A stretch of 64,000 nt of DNA from Rhizobium sp. Root274 (GTDB taxonomy: Bacteria > Pseudomonadota > Alphaproteobacteria > Rhizobiales > Rhizobiaceae). Both the position numbers and the translations under genes were made by a program. Below the pieces are notes generated by a model that had not been told where the DNA came from, made no database searches, and saw only the letters and a program-made list of their open reading frames with translations. Numbering within the stretch: the stretch's first letter is position 1; every line of letters starts with the position of its first letter. The DNA lies in NCBI RefSeq assembly GCF_001429245.1, contig NZ_LMJE01000009.1, positions 1-64,000 on the forward strand, in the 5' to 3' direction. Positions 54,731 through 63,849 of this stretch are shown here, piece by piece.

Positions 54731-54866
54731 GATGGATCTCAGCCTGTCTGGAGGTGGGACATGGCTTTGATACGGCTGGCGGTGGTGATTTGTTCCCTCA
54801 CAAAACCGGCAGCTGTCGGATTGCCTCGGGGCATGAGAAAGAAAGCGCGTTGGCCCTGACGCAAAA

Positions 54867-54886
54867 CGGCCGCCCGGAGGCGGCCG
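54867..54886 (-). terminator. Terminator after the cache-domain gene
   Basis: On the minus strand CGGCCGCC (54886-54879) pairs with GGCGGCCG (54874-54867) around TCCG and TTTTGCG follows. It lies about 50 bases beyond the stop codon of the cache protein and ends that operon. Confidence 0.8.
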
Positions 54887-54937
54887 ATCTGTGGGTGATG
54901 CTTCGGCGACGTGCCGGAAGCTTCGAAGATTTCAGGA

Positions 54938-55516
54938 TCAGAGCGCATCCATGTTGATGCCGACGGTGACGGCGCCGATCGGCGTGCCGCTTTCGTCGCT
55001 GATCGTCACGGAAGCCTGGGACTGCAGGGCCTGGGTGGATTCGTCCTTCTCGACTTCATCCACGAAGATCGCCTCCTTGCCGGCGCCGAAGCTCTTCTGG
55101 AACTTCGGCTCGTCACCCTGCCAGTAGTCGGAGGTGGTGTCGCTCTGGCCGACATTCAGGCCCTTCGCATCCATCACGAAGATTTCGGAGATGACGCCAT
55201 TCGAGCCGGCCTGCTTTTCCTGCAGGAACTTCGACAGGTCGTTGCCGAGCACTTCCGAGATCATCGGCTTGTCGGCAGCTTCGACTTCGGCGCGCCATTT
55301 CTTGTCCAGCGCGTCGATATCGCCGTCGCTGAGGCCGCTCGTCTTGTCGTTCTGCGCCTTGATGGCGCTGATCACGGCCGGGTCGGAGAGCCACGGCACG
55401 ACATTTTCCTTCAGATAAGCGGTAACCGGTGCCACATGCGCCTCTTCGGCAAGGCTGGTGCCGGCCATGAAAGCCATGGCGCCGAGGGCAAGAATGCTGG
55501 TCAGGATAGGCTTCAT
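54938..55516 (-). CDS. Secreted single-cache (PDC) sensor domain protein
   Basis: The 192-residue product has a signal peptide (MKPILTSILALGAMAFMAGT, cleavage near SLAEEA) and then a free PDC/cache domain: EIFVMDAKGLNVGQSDTTSD, DYWQGDEPKFQKSF and SDESGTPIGAVTVGINMDAL, a typical cache C-terminal sheet. There is no membrane anchor or signalling domain. It follows the chemoreceptor gene on the same strand with 85 bases between, so it could be a soluble ligand-binding partner. ATG 55516 follows AGGAAACGTCCG; ATG 55531 is an alternative. Confidence 0.82.
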   Translation of the reverse strand: MKPILTSILALGAMAFMAGTSLAEEAHVAPVTAYLKENVVPWLSDPAVISAIKAQNDKTSGLSDGDIDALDKKWRAEVEAADKPMISEVLGNDLSKFLQEKQAGSNGVISEIFVMDAKGLNVGQSDTTSDYWQGDEPKFQKSFGAGKEAIFVDEVEKDESTQALQSQASVTISDESGTPIGAVTVGINMDAL

Positions 55517-55601
55517 CGGACGTTTCCTCATGTCTGGTTTTGGTGGAGACCCGATGGGTAACCTCCCGGATCTCCATGGGAGGTAAGTGAGAGAGTGACG
55601 T

Positions 55602-57377
55602 TCAGGCGACGCGGCGCATCTCTTCACCGGCGCCGTCGAGATCGAAGCGGTTGGCGGCCTGTTGCAGCACACGGCTCTGGGTCAGCAGTTCGTGGCAGGC
55701 AGCCGACGTCTCCTCGACCATGGCGGCGTTCTGCTGGGTCGCCTGGTCCATGCCGTTGATAGCCTGGTTGATTTCCTGCAGGCCCGAGGATTGCTCGCGG
55801 TAGGAGGCAACCATGGCCATGATGGTTTCGGTGATGGTGCCGATGCGGCCTTCGATCTTGAGCAAGGCTTCACCGGTTTCGTTGACGAGGCTGACGCCGC
55901 CGGCGACCTCGGTGCTGGAAACGGCGACGAGTTGCTTGATTTCCTTTGCCGCATTGGCCGAGCGCTGCGCCAGCTCGCGAACTTCCTGGGCCACGACCGC
56001 AAAGCCCTTGCCAGCCTCACCGGCGCGGGCCGCTTCGACGCCGGCATTGAGCGCCAAGAGGTTGGTCTGGAAGGCGATTTCGTCGATGACGCCGATGATC
56101 TGGCCGATCTGCGACGAGGAGTTCTGGATCCGGTCCATGGCACCGATGGCGCGGCGCACGACTTCGGCGCTCTCACGGGCTTCCGCCTTTGCCTCGCCGA
56201 CCATCTGGCCCGCCTGCTCGGCCTTGCGTGACGAGGTCTGCACGGTCACGGTGACTTCGTCCAGGGCCGCTGCCGTTTCTTCGAGCGTCGCCGCCTGCTG
56301 TTCGGTGCGCTTGGCGAGTTGCTGGGTCTGGTCGGCCAGTTCGCCGGCGCCGTTCTCGACGGCGATGGATGCCGTTTTGATCGAGCTGATCGCTGCCGTG
56401 ACGCTCTCGACCATCGCGTTGAAATCCTGGCGCAGCTGGGTGAATTCCGGACCGAGATCCTGCAGCTGTGCCGCAAGCTTGCCTTGCGCCAGCATGGCAA
56501 GCGCATCGCCGACCCGTTCCATGATCAGCCGCTGGGTTCGGGCGCTCTCCTCGGTGAGTTCGGTGTTGCGAGCCCGTTCACTGTCGATGGTGCGCTGCTG
56601 TTCCTCGGCCCGCTGGCGGTCGGCAAGGGTGGCGATGGCATCGCGGCGGAACTGTTCGAGCGCACGGGCAAGGAAGCCGATTTCGTCGCCGTTTTTCTGA
56701 TAGACGACGGGTGTTTCGAGGTCGCCAGCCTGCAGCGCCGAGATGCGGGCGCTGAGCGTGCCGAGCGGCGTGCCGACAAGGCTGCGCATGGCGATGAGGA
56801 AGGCGAAGATCGCAACCGTAATAACGGCCGTCTGCGCGCCGATCGATACCATGGCATTGCGCTTCACCGTGGCCTGCATCTTCTGGGCGGACCAGGTTGT
56901 GTAGACATAGCCGGAGATCTTGCCCGCCTTGTCGCGTGGCAATGGAGCGATGACCGAAACGACGCCCGATCCGAGATTGCTCTCATCGAAGACCAGGGCT
57001 TCAGGCGGCGTTTTGAGCGCGGCAGTAATCGCGTCGTCCGCAGCAAGTCCCTCGACGCCGTCGCGGCGCCAGCTGTTGACCATCTTGAGGTCTGCCGTCA
57101 AAGCGGCGAACTGGACAAGGTCGAGATCCGGATTGTCACGGTAGAGAGTATAGGTTTCGGCAACGGCGTCCGCCTTGCCCCATTTAACGCCGCCGGCGGC
57201 AAGAGACGCGAACTGATTGGTGTCCTTGCCCCAGCTGGCTTGAGACAGGCCGAGCATGGTGCGGCTCTGGTCGACCCAGTTATAGGTGGCGAGGCCGACG
57301 ATCCCCACCAGGTTGATCACGACGATCAGCGTCGCCAGTTTGAAGGTCAGGGACAGGGAGTTCAGGACACGGAGCAT
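55602..57377 (-). CDS. Methyl-accepting chemotaxis protein with cache-type sensor
   Basis: The 591-residue receptor has a membrane helix near residues 12-32, a periplasmic region to about 178 ([20 protein letters not shown], then [20 protein letters not shown], double-CHASE/cache-like), a second helix near 182-202, HAMP ([20 protein letters not shown]), a long coiled coil with many Glu/Arg, and the signalling domain with tip [20 protein letters not shown] near 430. It ends with no CheR pentapeptide. ATG 57377 gives a normal N-terminus; an upstream ATG at 57440 has no ribosome-binding site. A secreted cache protein gene follows. Confidence 0.92.
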   Translation of the reverse strand: MLRVLNSLSLTFKLATLIVVINLVGIVGLATYNWVDQSRTMLGLSQASWGKDTNQFASLAAGGVKWGKADAVAETYTLYRDNPDLDLVQFAALTADLKMVNSWRRDGVEGLAADDAITAALKTPPEALVFDESNLGSGVVSVIAPLPRDKAGKISGYVYTTWSAQKMQATVKRNAMVSIGAQTAVITVAIFAFLIAMRSLVGTPLGTLSARISALQAGDLETPVVYQKNGDEIGFLARALEQFRRDAIATLADRQRAEEQQRTIDSERARNTELTEESARTQRLIMERVGDALAMLAQGKLAAQLQDLGPEFTQLRQDFNAMVESVTAAISSIKTASIAVENGAGELADQTQQLAKRTEQQAATLEETAAALDEVTVTVQTSSRKAEQAGQMVGEAKAEARESAEVVRRAIGAMDRIQNSSSQIGQIIGVIDEIAFQTNLLALNAGVEAARAGEAGKGFAVVAQEVRELAQRSANAAKEIKQLVAVSSTEVAGGVSLVNETGEALLKIEGRIGTITETIMAMVASYREQSSGLQEINQAINGMDQATQQNAAMVEETSAACHELLTQSRVLQQAANRFDLDGAGEEMRRVA

Positions 57378-57592
57378 CTCGGGACACGACCTTCCGACGG
57401 TTTGCAGGGTCTGGAGAGACGAAACACCATGCGCGCGCAATACAGTCAGTCATGACCGACGAGCCTCTCAAGGCTGCTGTCGCATGAGGGGACGGTAATA
57501 TTGGAGCGTTAATATATCCTGAAATGCGAAAATACTGTCCAATGTTAGGGTAAACGATCTGTGCGGCGTGAGGCGCACTCTGGAATTGCATG

Positions 57593-57623
57593 AAAAAAGC
57601 CCGCTCACGGGTGTGAGCGGGCT
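57593..57623 (-). terminator. Terminator after gpt
   Basis: On the minus strand AGCCCGCTCAC (57623-57613) pairs with GTGAGCGGGCT (57608-57598) and six thymines follow (57598-57593). It lies 40 bases beyond the gpt stop. Confidence 0.92.
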
Positions 57624-57663
57624 GCATTGAAGGGGGGGCTTGAAGCCTCGCGTGGAGGGGACT

Positions 57664-58161
57664 TTAACCTTTGGATCCCTTGGCGATCGGCTCCTGATAG
57701 GTGAAACCCATGTCCCAGGGGAAGTAGATCCAGGTGTCCTGAGAAACCTCGGTGACGAAGGTGTCGATGGTGGGCACGCCCTTCGGCTTGGCGTAAACAC
57801 AGGCGAAATGCGCCTTCGGCATCATCTCGCGGACCTCCAGCGCCGTCTTGCCGGTGTCGGTCAGATCGTCGACGACGAGCACGCCGGCGCCACCATCAGT
57901 CATCAGCTCGGCGGTGATGCCCTTCAAGAGGCTGAGTTCACCCTGGTTGACGTAGTCGTGGTAGGACGCGATGCAGACCGTCTCGATCAGCCGGATGTTG
58001 AGTTCGCGGGAGATGATGGCCGCCGGCACGAGCCCGCCGCGCGTGATGCAGACGATGGCGCGGAACTCCTGGCCGAGCCCGGCGAGGCGCCAGGCGAGCG
58101 CACGCGCGTCGCGGTGAAACTGGTCCCACGAGACCGGGAAGGCTTTATCGGGAAGAGACAT
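57664..58161 (-). CDS. gpt: Xanthine-guanine phosphoribosyltransferase
   Basis: The 165-residue enzyme ([20 protein letters not shown]) salvages xanthine and guanine with PRPP. It has the PRPP loop [17 protein letters not shown] near residues 95-110 and the [19 protein letters not shown] strand near 43-61, with the C-terminal [15 protein letters not shown] closing the purine site. Length and text are close to bacterial Gpt. ATG 58161 has GCGGAGCCGTTCGC; longer frames are not needed. Confidence 0.93.
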   Translation of the reverse strand: MSLPDKAFPVSWDQFHRDARALAWRLAGLGQEFRAIVCITRGGLVPAAIISRELNIRLIETVCIASYHDYVNQGELSLLKGITAELMTDGGAGVLVVDDLTDTGKTALEVREMMPKAHFACVYAKPKGVPTIDTFVTEVSQDTWIYFPWDMGFTYQEPIAKGSKG

Positions 58162-58261
58162 GCGAACGGCTCCGCTGACTTGAAGGTTTATGTCCACGCC
58201 GAGGACGGCGCCTGCAACCGAAGCCCGCATGGCCGGCGCGCACAAGGCCCGCCCCAAACGC

Positions 58262-58289
58262 GTTTCGCGCGGCTTGAACCGCGCGAAAC
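58262..58289 (-). terminator. Strong hairpin between usp and gpt
   Basis: GTTTCGCGCGG at 58262-58272 pairs perfectly with CCGCGCGAAAC at 58279-58289 over a six-base loop. It lies 95 bases beyond the usp stop on the minus strand. The thymine tract is short (GCGTTTG), so it could be a weak terminator. Confidence 0.45.
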
Positions 58290-58383
58290 CCTTAGCCTTT
58301 GCAGGCTCCAGTCATTGGTCTTGCTCATAGCGGGAATCCCGAGCCTCTGGCAAGAGCTTGTGCGGGGACCCGCGGCCTGCCCG

Positions 58384-59226
58384 TCACCGCGACAGCAGTG
58401 TGAGTGCCGTCATCGAATCGAGCAACGTACGGGTAACGCCGCCGAACAGCATTTCCCACCAGCGCTTGTTGCCATAGGCGCCCATCACCAGCAGGTCGAT
58501 GGAGCCGTCCGACAGGCGGTTCTCGATCGCCATGGCGGGTGCAAGCCCGCTCTTCTGCTGGCTGTTGACCGACACCTTGATGCCGTGGCGGGCAAGCGTC
58601 GCGGCAATTTCGACGCCGGCCATGTCTGCGGTCTGGGCCGCTGTTTCGGCAGCGTCCACGGAAAAGATCTCGACCTCTTCGGCCGCGAGCAGGAAGGGCA
58701 GGGCGTCGAAGGTCGCCCGCGCAGCCTCGCGCGAACCGTTCCAGGCAATCAGGACCCGGCGGATCGGCTGCGGTGTGGTCAGGATGTGAGGAATGAGCAG
58801 TACGGGGCGACCGCTTTCGAAGAGAAAGCTTTCAAGCTCCGATCGTGCTTCAGAAAGAAGGCCGCTTTCACCCTGCGCGGCGATGACCAGATCGCTGCTG
58901 CGGGCGCTATCGACCAGGGCTGCCGAATTGAAGCCCGACGACGTGACGAAGCTGCGCCATTCATGGGACAGGCCTTCCCGCCGCGCCGCTTCGCGAAACA
59001 GCGTCTCGACCTCTTCGGTTTCGCGATGCGCCATATCCTGCAGGGCCTGGACCGTCACCGGATCCGGGATCTCCATCGGCGCGACCAGCGGCACGACGGC
59101 AACCGCCTCCGCATGGGCGCCGATGACATGCGCCTGAAACTGGTTGGCCAAAGCCACCGCGAAATCGGTGACCTGGCGGGTGTTTTTCGGTGTGTCCAAA
59201 ATGGCGAGAAGTGTCCGGTAACTCAT
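58384..59226 (-). CDS. Universal stress protein, tandem UspA domains
   Basis: The 280-residue protein contains two Usp domains. The first is degenerate (MSYRTLLAILDTPKNTRQVT), the second has RRVLIAWNGSREAARATFDA near residues 155-174 and LLVMGAYGNKRWWEMLFGGV near 246-265, where the ATP-binding GxxG-S/T pattern is GAYGNKRWWEMLFGG. Such proteins help survival under stress; the ligand is unknown. AAGGAGACGATC precedes the start. It is a single gene. Confidence 0.88.
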   Translation of the reverse strand: MSYRTLLAILDTPKNTRQVTDFAVALANQFQAHVIGAHAEAVAVVPLVAPMEIPDPVTVQALQDMAHRETEEVETLFREAARREGLSHEWRSFVTSSGFNSAALVDSARSSDLVIAAQGESGLLSEARSELESFLFESGRPVLLIPHILTTPQPIRRVLIAWNGSREAARATFDALPFLLAAEEVEIFSVDAAETAAQTADMAGVEIAATLARHGIKVSVNSQQKSGLAPAMAIENRLSDGSIDLLVMGAYGNKRWWEMLFGGVTRTLLDSMTALTLLSR

Positions 59227-59334
59227 GATCGTCTCCTTCTGCGGCCCTTAAATCGCGTCCGCCGGAGATAACTATGGGTTCCATATGGCGGTTCCGCCTT
59301 GACCTCGGTCAAGCCGGAACGGTGTTTGCTCGCC

Positions 59335-60120
59335 TCACGCCACCTCTCCGGTGCCGAGATCGCGGCTGAGCGCCGCCTGTTTGTCCGAGCGAATGGCCTC
59401 GATCATCAAGTCCACGTCGGCCGCTGCGGCATCGACCAGCGCCTGATCTCTGGCTCTCACGATCAGCTCGGTCGAGAAGCGGATGCCGTCGAAATGGGGA
59501 TAGGAGCCGATGGAAGTTTGCGGATGGGTTTTCTGGATTACGCCGAGAGCCGTTCCGATATCGCCTTCGCCGAAGGGGCAGGCAATTGCCCGGGATATGA
59601 CCCGCTGACCGGCAGGCAGCTCCGACACGACATGGGCAACCATGGCCTGGAAAACCTGCGGCACGCCGGCCATGACATGCACATTGCCGATGATGAAGCC
59701 CGGTGCTGTGGAAACCGGATTGGGAATGTGGCGGCTGCCTTCCGGCATGCGGGCCATTCGCTGGCGAGCCTCGGTGAAGGGGAGGCCACGACCGGCATAC
59801 ATGTCGCCCAGCAGTTTCATCGCGTCGGGATCGTGAAGGCAGGGGACGCCAAAGGCCTTCGACACGGCGTCGGCCGTGATGTCGTCATGGGTCGGGCCAA
59901 TGCCGCCCGAGGTGAAGACATAGGTGTATTTTGCGCGCAAGGCATTGAGCGCCTCGACGATCGCATCCTCTTCGTCCGAAACGATCCGCACTTCCTTGAG
60001 GTCGATCCCCGCCACGGTCAGGAGATCGGCGAGATGGCCGATATTCTTGTCCTTGGTCCGGCCGGACAAAAGTTCGTCGCCAATGGCGAGCATGGCAGCG
60101 GTCTGGATGGTGGTGGTCAT
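59335..60120 (-). CDS. Molybdopterin-binding domain protein, CinA N-terminal type
   Basis: The 261-residue protein (MTTTIQTAAMLAIGDELLSG) has the MoaB/Mog-like fold as in the N-terminal half of CinA: LAIGDELLSGRTKDKNIGHL near residues 10-29, YVFTSGGIGPTHDDITADAV near 67-86, and a C-terminal extension. The CinA deamidase domain is lacking. Relatives act on molybdopterin-type or ADP-ribose-type pyrophosphates. CAGGATATTTCC precedes ATG 60120; a start at 60162 is less likely. Confidence 0.88.
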   Translation of the reverse strand: MTTTIQTAAMLAIGDELLSGRTKDKNIGHLADLLTVAGIDLKEVRIVSDEEDAIVEALNALRAKYTYVFTSGGIGPTHDDITADAVSKAFGVPCLHDPDAMKLLGDMYAGRGLPFTEARQRMARMPEGSRHIPNPVSTAPGFIIGNVHVMAGVPQVFQAMVAHVVSELPAGQRVISRAIACPFGEGDIGTALGVIQKTHPQTSIGSYPHFDGIRFSTELIVRARDQALVDAAAADVDLMIEAIRSDKQAALSRDLGTGEVA

Positions 60121-60312
60121 GGAAATATCCTGTGAAACGGGGCAGGCGGGCTGGGCCGACACTTCACGCTTTTCTGGCCGCGAGAAGAAGTAAAGCCCGT
60201 GTTTGATTGAACACTGCGTTCCCGCTGCCGTGACTGGTCGCCGGTCTGGAATGCGCTACATCTGGCGCATCCATTAGCGCGGCGGGGCCGCATATTCAAA
60301 GGGAGATACGAC

Positions 60313-60909
60313 ATGGCGAAGGTACTGGTTCTCTATTATTCCGCATATGGCCACATCGAAACCATGGCCTATGCGGTGGCCGAAGGCGCAAAGTCGGCAG
60401 GTGCCGAGGTCACCGTCAAGCGGGTTCCGGAATTGGTGCCCGACGATGTTGCCAAGGCCTCCTATTACAAGATGGACCAGAAGGCCGAGATCGCCTCGCC
60501 GTCGGAACTCGACCAGTATGACGCGATCATCGTCGGCGCTGGCACCCGTTACGGCACGGTCGCCTCGCAGATGCGCAACTTCTGGGACCAGACCGGCGGC
60601 CTCTGGGCCCAGGGCAAGCTGACCGGCAAGCTCGGCTCGATGTTCACCTCGACCGCCACCCAGCATGGCGGCCAGGAAACCACCATCATGGGCTTCATCC
60701 CGACTTTCCTGCACCACGGCATGGTCTATGCCGGCCTGCCCTATGCCTTCCAGGGCCAGATGGGTGTCGAACAGGTCAAGGGCGGTTCGCCCTACGGCGC
60801 CTCGACGATCACCGACGGCGACGGCTCGCGCCAGCCTTCGGACATCGAGCTGGAAGCCGCCCGTTTCCAGGGCGCCCATGTGGCAAAGCTGGCAGCCAAG
60901 CTCGCCTGA
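60313..60909 (+). CDS. wrbA: NAD(P)H:quinone oxidoreductase WrbA
   Basis: The 198-residue flavodoxin-like protein ([20 protein letters not shown]) is WrbA, which reduces quinones by two electrons and protects against oxidative stress. The FMN loop is [12 protein letters not shown] at residues 8-19; [20 protein letters not shown] and [18 protein letters not shown] are family hallmarks. Its length equals E. coli WrbA. AAGGGAGATACGAC precedes the start, and a terminator follows. Confidence 0.95.
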   Translation: MAKVLVLYYSAYGHIETMAYAVAEGAKSAGAEVTVKRVPELVPDDVAKASYYKMDQKAEIASPSELDQYDAIIVGAGTRYGTVASQMRNFWDQTGGLWAQGKLTGKLGSMFTSTATQHGGQETTIMGFIPTFLHHGMVYAGLPYAFQGQMGVEQVKGGSPYGASTITDGDGSRQPSDIELEAARFQGAHVAKLAAKLA

Positions 60910-60945
60910 TCCGATTCGCATAGGACATAAGGAAGGGGCGGGAGC

Positions 60946-60970
60946 AGTTCCGCCCTTTTTCGTGGTTATC
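60946..60970 (+). terminator. Terminator after wrbA
   Basis: GGGCGG at 60946-60951 pairs with CCGCCC at 60960-60965 over an eight-base loop with five thymines following, 37 bases after the wrbA stop. Confidence 0.85.
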
Positions 60971-61064
60971 TCTCACGATCTATAAAATGCGAAGCTTTGG
61001 CTTGAGGATGCATTCATCGCGCCGTGCGATCATGTGACCGTCAACACAGACGGGACTTGAAGCC

Positions 61065-61328
61065 GTGCAGACCGATGAAAAACGCCGAGAACCCAGATTG
61101 CGGGCTTTTAAAGCTGGCCGTGCCGTTATCTCCGGCGGCTATTCGACGTTCGACTGCACGGTCCGAAACCTGTCTGCCGGCGGCGCGAAAGTCGTCTTCG
61201 AAAACACCGCCGACATCCCGGCCCATTTCCGCCTGCGCTTCGAAGACGGCACCTCGCACGACTGCGAAGTCCGCTGGCGCACGCCCCGCGAAGTGGGCGT
61301 GCAGTTTCTGGATGCCAGGGCGGGGTGA
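61065..61328 (+). CDS. PilZ domain protein
   Basis: The 87-residue protein (MQTDEKRREPRLRAFKAGRA) is a bare PilZ domain. The cyclic di-GMP motif RxxxR is RREPR at residues 7-11 and the second motif is NLSAGGAKV near 35-43, with asparagine replacing the usual aspartate in D/NxSxxG. It should bind cyclic di-GMP and relay it to a partner. The start is GTG at 61065; no ATG fits. It lies before tRNA-Leu. Confidence 0.85.
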   Translation: MQTDEKRREPRLRAFKAGRAVISGGYSTFDCTVRNLSAGGAKVVFENTADIPAHFRLRFEDGTSHDCEVRWRTPREVGVQFLDARAG

Positions 61329-61461
61329 TGAGTGGCCTTTGGCGCCGCGTTCCGCGCGCCACTATGCCATCCCCTTTTGACGACCAGCCATGCGTCCCGT
61401 ACCGTGTCCCCCGTTTCGACCCTTGACGCCTGCGCGCAACTGGATGAAACAGGGCGCGCAT

Positions 61462-61547
61462 GCGGACGTGGCGAAACTGGTAGACGCAAGAGACTTAAAA
61501 TCTCTCGGCCTTAGGTCATGCGGGTTCGATCCCCGCCGTCCGCACCA
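61462..61547 (+). tRNA. tRNA-Leu (anticodon UAA)
   Basis: GCGGACG at 61462-61468 pairs with CGTCCGC at 61537-61543; the discriminator is A and the CCA end is encoded (61545-61547). The anticodon stem AGAGA/TCTCT encloses CTTAAAA, with TAA at 61496-61498. The long variable arm and the T arm CGGG-TTCGATC-CCCG give an 86-base class II tRNA. It reads UUA and perhaps UUG codons. The convergent hypothetical gene follows at once. Confidence 0.95.
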
Positions 61548-61553
61548 TCAACA

Positions 61554-62162
61554 TCAAGGTTTCTTCTCCTCCAGCGTGAACGGCAGCTCGAAGGGCACGG
61601 AGCGCTCGGCGGTCACGTCGTTGATCGTGTAGCGCAGGACATAGGTGCCGGGCGGGGCGCCGGCGACGTCGAGGGTCAGGTGGGTATAAACTTCCTGTGC
61701 CGGGGAATGGGCGGTGAAGGTGAAGTTGCCGAATTCCTTTTGCAGCGCGAGCGTCTTGCCCTTGTCGTCCGAAAGCTCGAGGTCGACGGTGAAATGGGCT
61801 TGCTGCAGGTCGCCGGCGGTTGGTTTCCATTGCAGGCCGAGGACCTCGACATAGGCGAGGATCGGTTCGCCACTGGCGAAGATCGGCTCTTTCTTCGCGG
61901 TATAGGCGCGGTAGGCGGTGGGCGTTTCCGTGACGAACAGCGCGCGCGGCACCGAAAGCGGCAGATTGGCGGTAAAGCGGGCCATGCCGGCATGGATGGC
62001 CTCGAAGGCGCCGGCCGGGTCGCCGCTGGCAGCCTTGCGTTCGGCCTCGGCTGCGGCGTCGAGCAGCGGGCCGGCGAGAAGCGGCGGCACGAAGAGACAG
62101 ACGGCGAAGGCGGTCAGGAGACCATGGCGCAGGCAGCCGCCCATGACTGTGTCGAAACGCAT
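61554..62162 (-). CDS. Secreted hypothetical protein
   Basis: The 202-residue protein has an N-terminal signal or anchor (LTAFAVCLFVPPLLAG near residues 16-31), then a helical stretch rich in alanine, and a beta-rich domain with YVEVLGLQWKPTAGDLQQAH and a C-terminal immunoglobulin-like end (PPGTYVLRYTINDVTAERSV). I do not recognise a named family; the end resembles periplasmic beta-sandwich domains. The stop lies six bases after the tRNA. It is preceded by an ordinary gap of 134 bases before trkH. Confidence 0.7.
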   Translation of the reverse strand: MRFDTVMGGCLRHGLLTAFAVCLFVPPLLAGPLLDAAAEAERKAASGDPAGAFEAIHAGMARFTANLPLSVPRALFVTETPTAYRAYTAKKEPIFASGEPILAYVEVLGLQWKPTAGDLQQAHFTVDLELSDDKGKTLALQKEFGNFTFTAHSPAQEVYTHLTLDVAGAPPGTYVLRYTINDVTAERSVPFELPFTLEEKKP

Positions 62163-62296
62163 GTGATTCTCATCCTCATTCCCCGTCTATTAGGAGTGTG
62201 GAAACATCCGGCCCTGATCGTCAAGGTCCAGGTGTGGCCGTGATGGCGGACGCGGTCTTGCCGGCGCTGGATGAGGCAAAGTAGGGCGGGCGGGGA

Positions 62297-63751
62297 TCAG
62301 GATTTCCAGAAGATCGGCACCAGCAGCACCAGCATGGTCAGGACTTCCAGGCGGCCAAGCAGCATGGCGAGCGACAGGATAAGCAGTTCCGGATCGTGCA
62401 TCATCGTAAAATTGCCGACCGGGCCGATCAGCGGACCGATGCCGGGACCGACATTTGAGAGCGCCGTGATGACCGAGGACGTGGCCGTGGCGAACTCATA
62501 ACCGGCAAGCGCCATGGCCATCGAGCCGATCGCCCAAATGAAGATATAGGCGCTGAAAAACAGGAAGACGCCACGCTGGGTGTCGGCGTCAACGATCTGG
62601 TTGCCGTACCGCACCGAGTAGACCGCATTGGGATAGATCAGCCGCTTCAGCCCGGAAACGATGATGTTGAACAGGATGACGAAGCGATAGGCCTTGATGC
62701 CGCCGGCGGTGGACCCTGAGCACCCGCCCATAAAGGTCGCGAAGAAGGCGGCGGCGACCGCAAACGGCCCCCAGAGGGTATAATCTTCGCTGGAAAAGCC
62801 TGTTGTCGAGAGGATCGAGGAGAAGTTGAAGAAGGAATGGGTGAGAGCAACCGGCAGGGAAATGCCGTTGTGCAGATGGTTGTAAAGCCCGGCGGCGAGA
62901 GCAAAGGCAACGATGTAACCGAGGAAGACGAGGATCTGCGGGTCGCGCAGCGCGTCAAGCCGTCCCTTCACCACCAGCACGATCAGGATCGAGAAGGGGA
63001 GACTGCAAAGCGTCATGAAGAAGGTCGAGATCCAGAGGATCGTCAGGCTGTCGAAATAGGCAAAGGACGTGTCGTGGTTGCCGAAACCGGCCGTCGCTAC
63101 CGTCGAGAAGGCGTGCACGATCGCATCGAAATGGCTCATCCCGGCGACGTCGTAAGCGACAATGCAGGCAAATGTGATCGCGACATAGACGGCCATGAAG
63201 GCGCGCGTGAAGGTCGCGATCCGGGCGAACGGCTTGTCGCCGATGTCGGAGGATTCCATCTTGAAGAAGGAGACGCCACCGACCCTGAGGAAAGGCAGGA
63301 CGAAGAGGCCGAGGGCGACGATCCCGATGCCGCCGAGCCAGGCGAGCAGACCCCGCCACATCAGAATGCCGCGCGACATGGTGTCGAGGCCGGAAATCAC
63401 GGTGGAGCCGGTCGTGGTGATGCCGGAAATCGATTCGAACAGCGCCTGGGCAAACGTCAGGTCGAGGTTCGAAAAATAGAGCGGAATGGCGCCGACCACG
63501 GAGAACACGGCCCAGAGCACGTTGACGAGCAGGAAGCCCATGCGCTTGCTGAAGGCTGGCGGAGGGCCGCGCGTCGCCATGGCGGCGGTCAGCGACATGC
63601 CGCCGACGAGCGCTGCCGAGACCGTGAAGACGGACCAGTCGTCGGAACCGTAATAAAGATCCACCATGGCGGGGATCAGCATGGCCGTCGAGAGATAGAG
63701 ACCGCAGAGCGCGGCGATGTAGACGACGGAACGGAACAGAGTGGCGTTCAA
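62297..63751 (-). CDS. trkH: Potassium uptake protein TrkH
   Basis: The 484-residue protein is the membrane subunit of the Trk potassium system, with four membrane-pore-membrane repeats. Selectivity-filter glycines are visible in SGITTTGSTVI, STVATAGFGNHD, SSILSTTGFSSED and ALSNVGPGIGPL. It needs the NAD-binding TrkA subunit, not in this window. The best start is TTG at 63751 after GGAAGACATTCC. The gene faces the partial threonine dehydratase gene across 98 bases. Confidence 0.93.
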   Translation of the reverse strand: MNATLFRSVVYIAALCGLYLSTAMLIPAMVDLYYGSDDWSVFTVSAALVGGMSLTAAMATRGPPPAFSKRMGFLLVNVLWAVFSVVGAIPLYFSNLDLTFAQALFESISGITTTGSTVISGLDTMSRGILMWRGLLAWLGGIGIVALGLFVLPFLRVGGVSFFKMESSDIGDKPFARIATFTRAFMAVYVAITFACIVAYDVAGMSHFDAIVHAFSTVATAGFGNHDTSFAYFDSLTILWISTFFMTLCSLPFSILIVLVVKGRLDALRDPQILVFLGYIVAFALAAGLYNHLHNGISLPVALTHSFFNFSSILSTTGFSSEDYTLWGPFAVAAAFFATFMGGCSGSTAGGIKAYRFVILFNIIVSGLKRLIYPNAVYSVRYGNQIVDADTQRGVFLFFSAYIFIWAIGSMAMALAGYEFATATSSVITALSNVGPGIGPLIGPVGNFTMMHDPELLILSLAMLLGRLEVLTMLVLLVPIFWKS

Positions 63752-63849
63752 GGAATGTCTTCCGTTGGTTGGCAGTGCAAAGAAGCTTTGTCTCTGCCCG
63801 GTACCTATGCCATAGCGGGAGCCGGTTTAAAATTCAACGGAGGGGCGCG

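Noticed and set aside
54739..54948. 69-codon minus-strand frame before the DUF2231 gene
   Set aside because: It spans the terminator hairpin of the cache gene and resembles no protein.
57640..59271. 543-codon open frame on the plus strand across gpt and usp
   Set aside because: It crosses two terminators and two good minus-strand genes, and its sequence is unlike any protein family.
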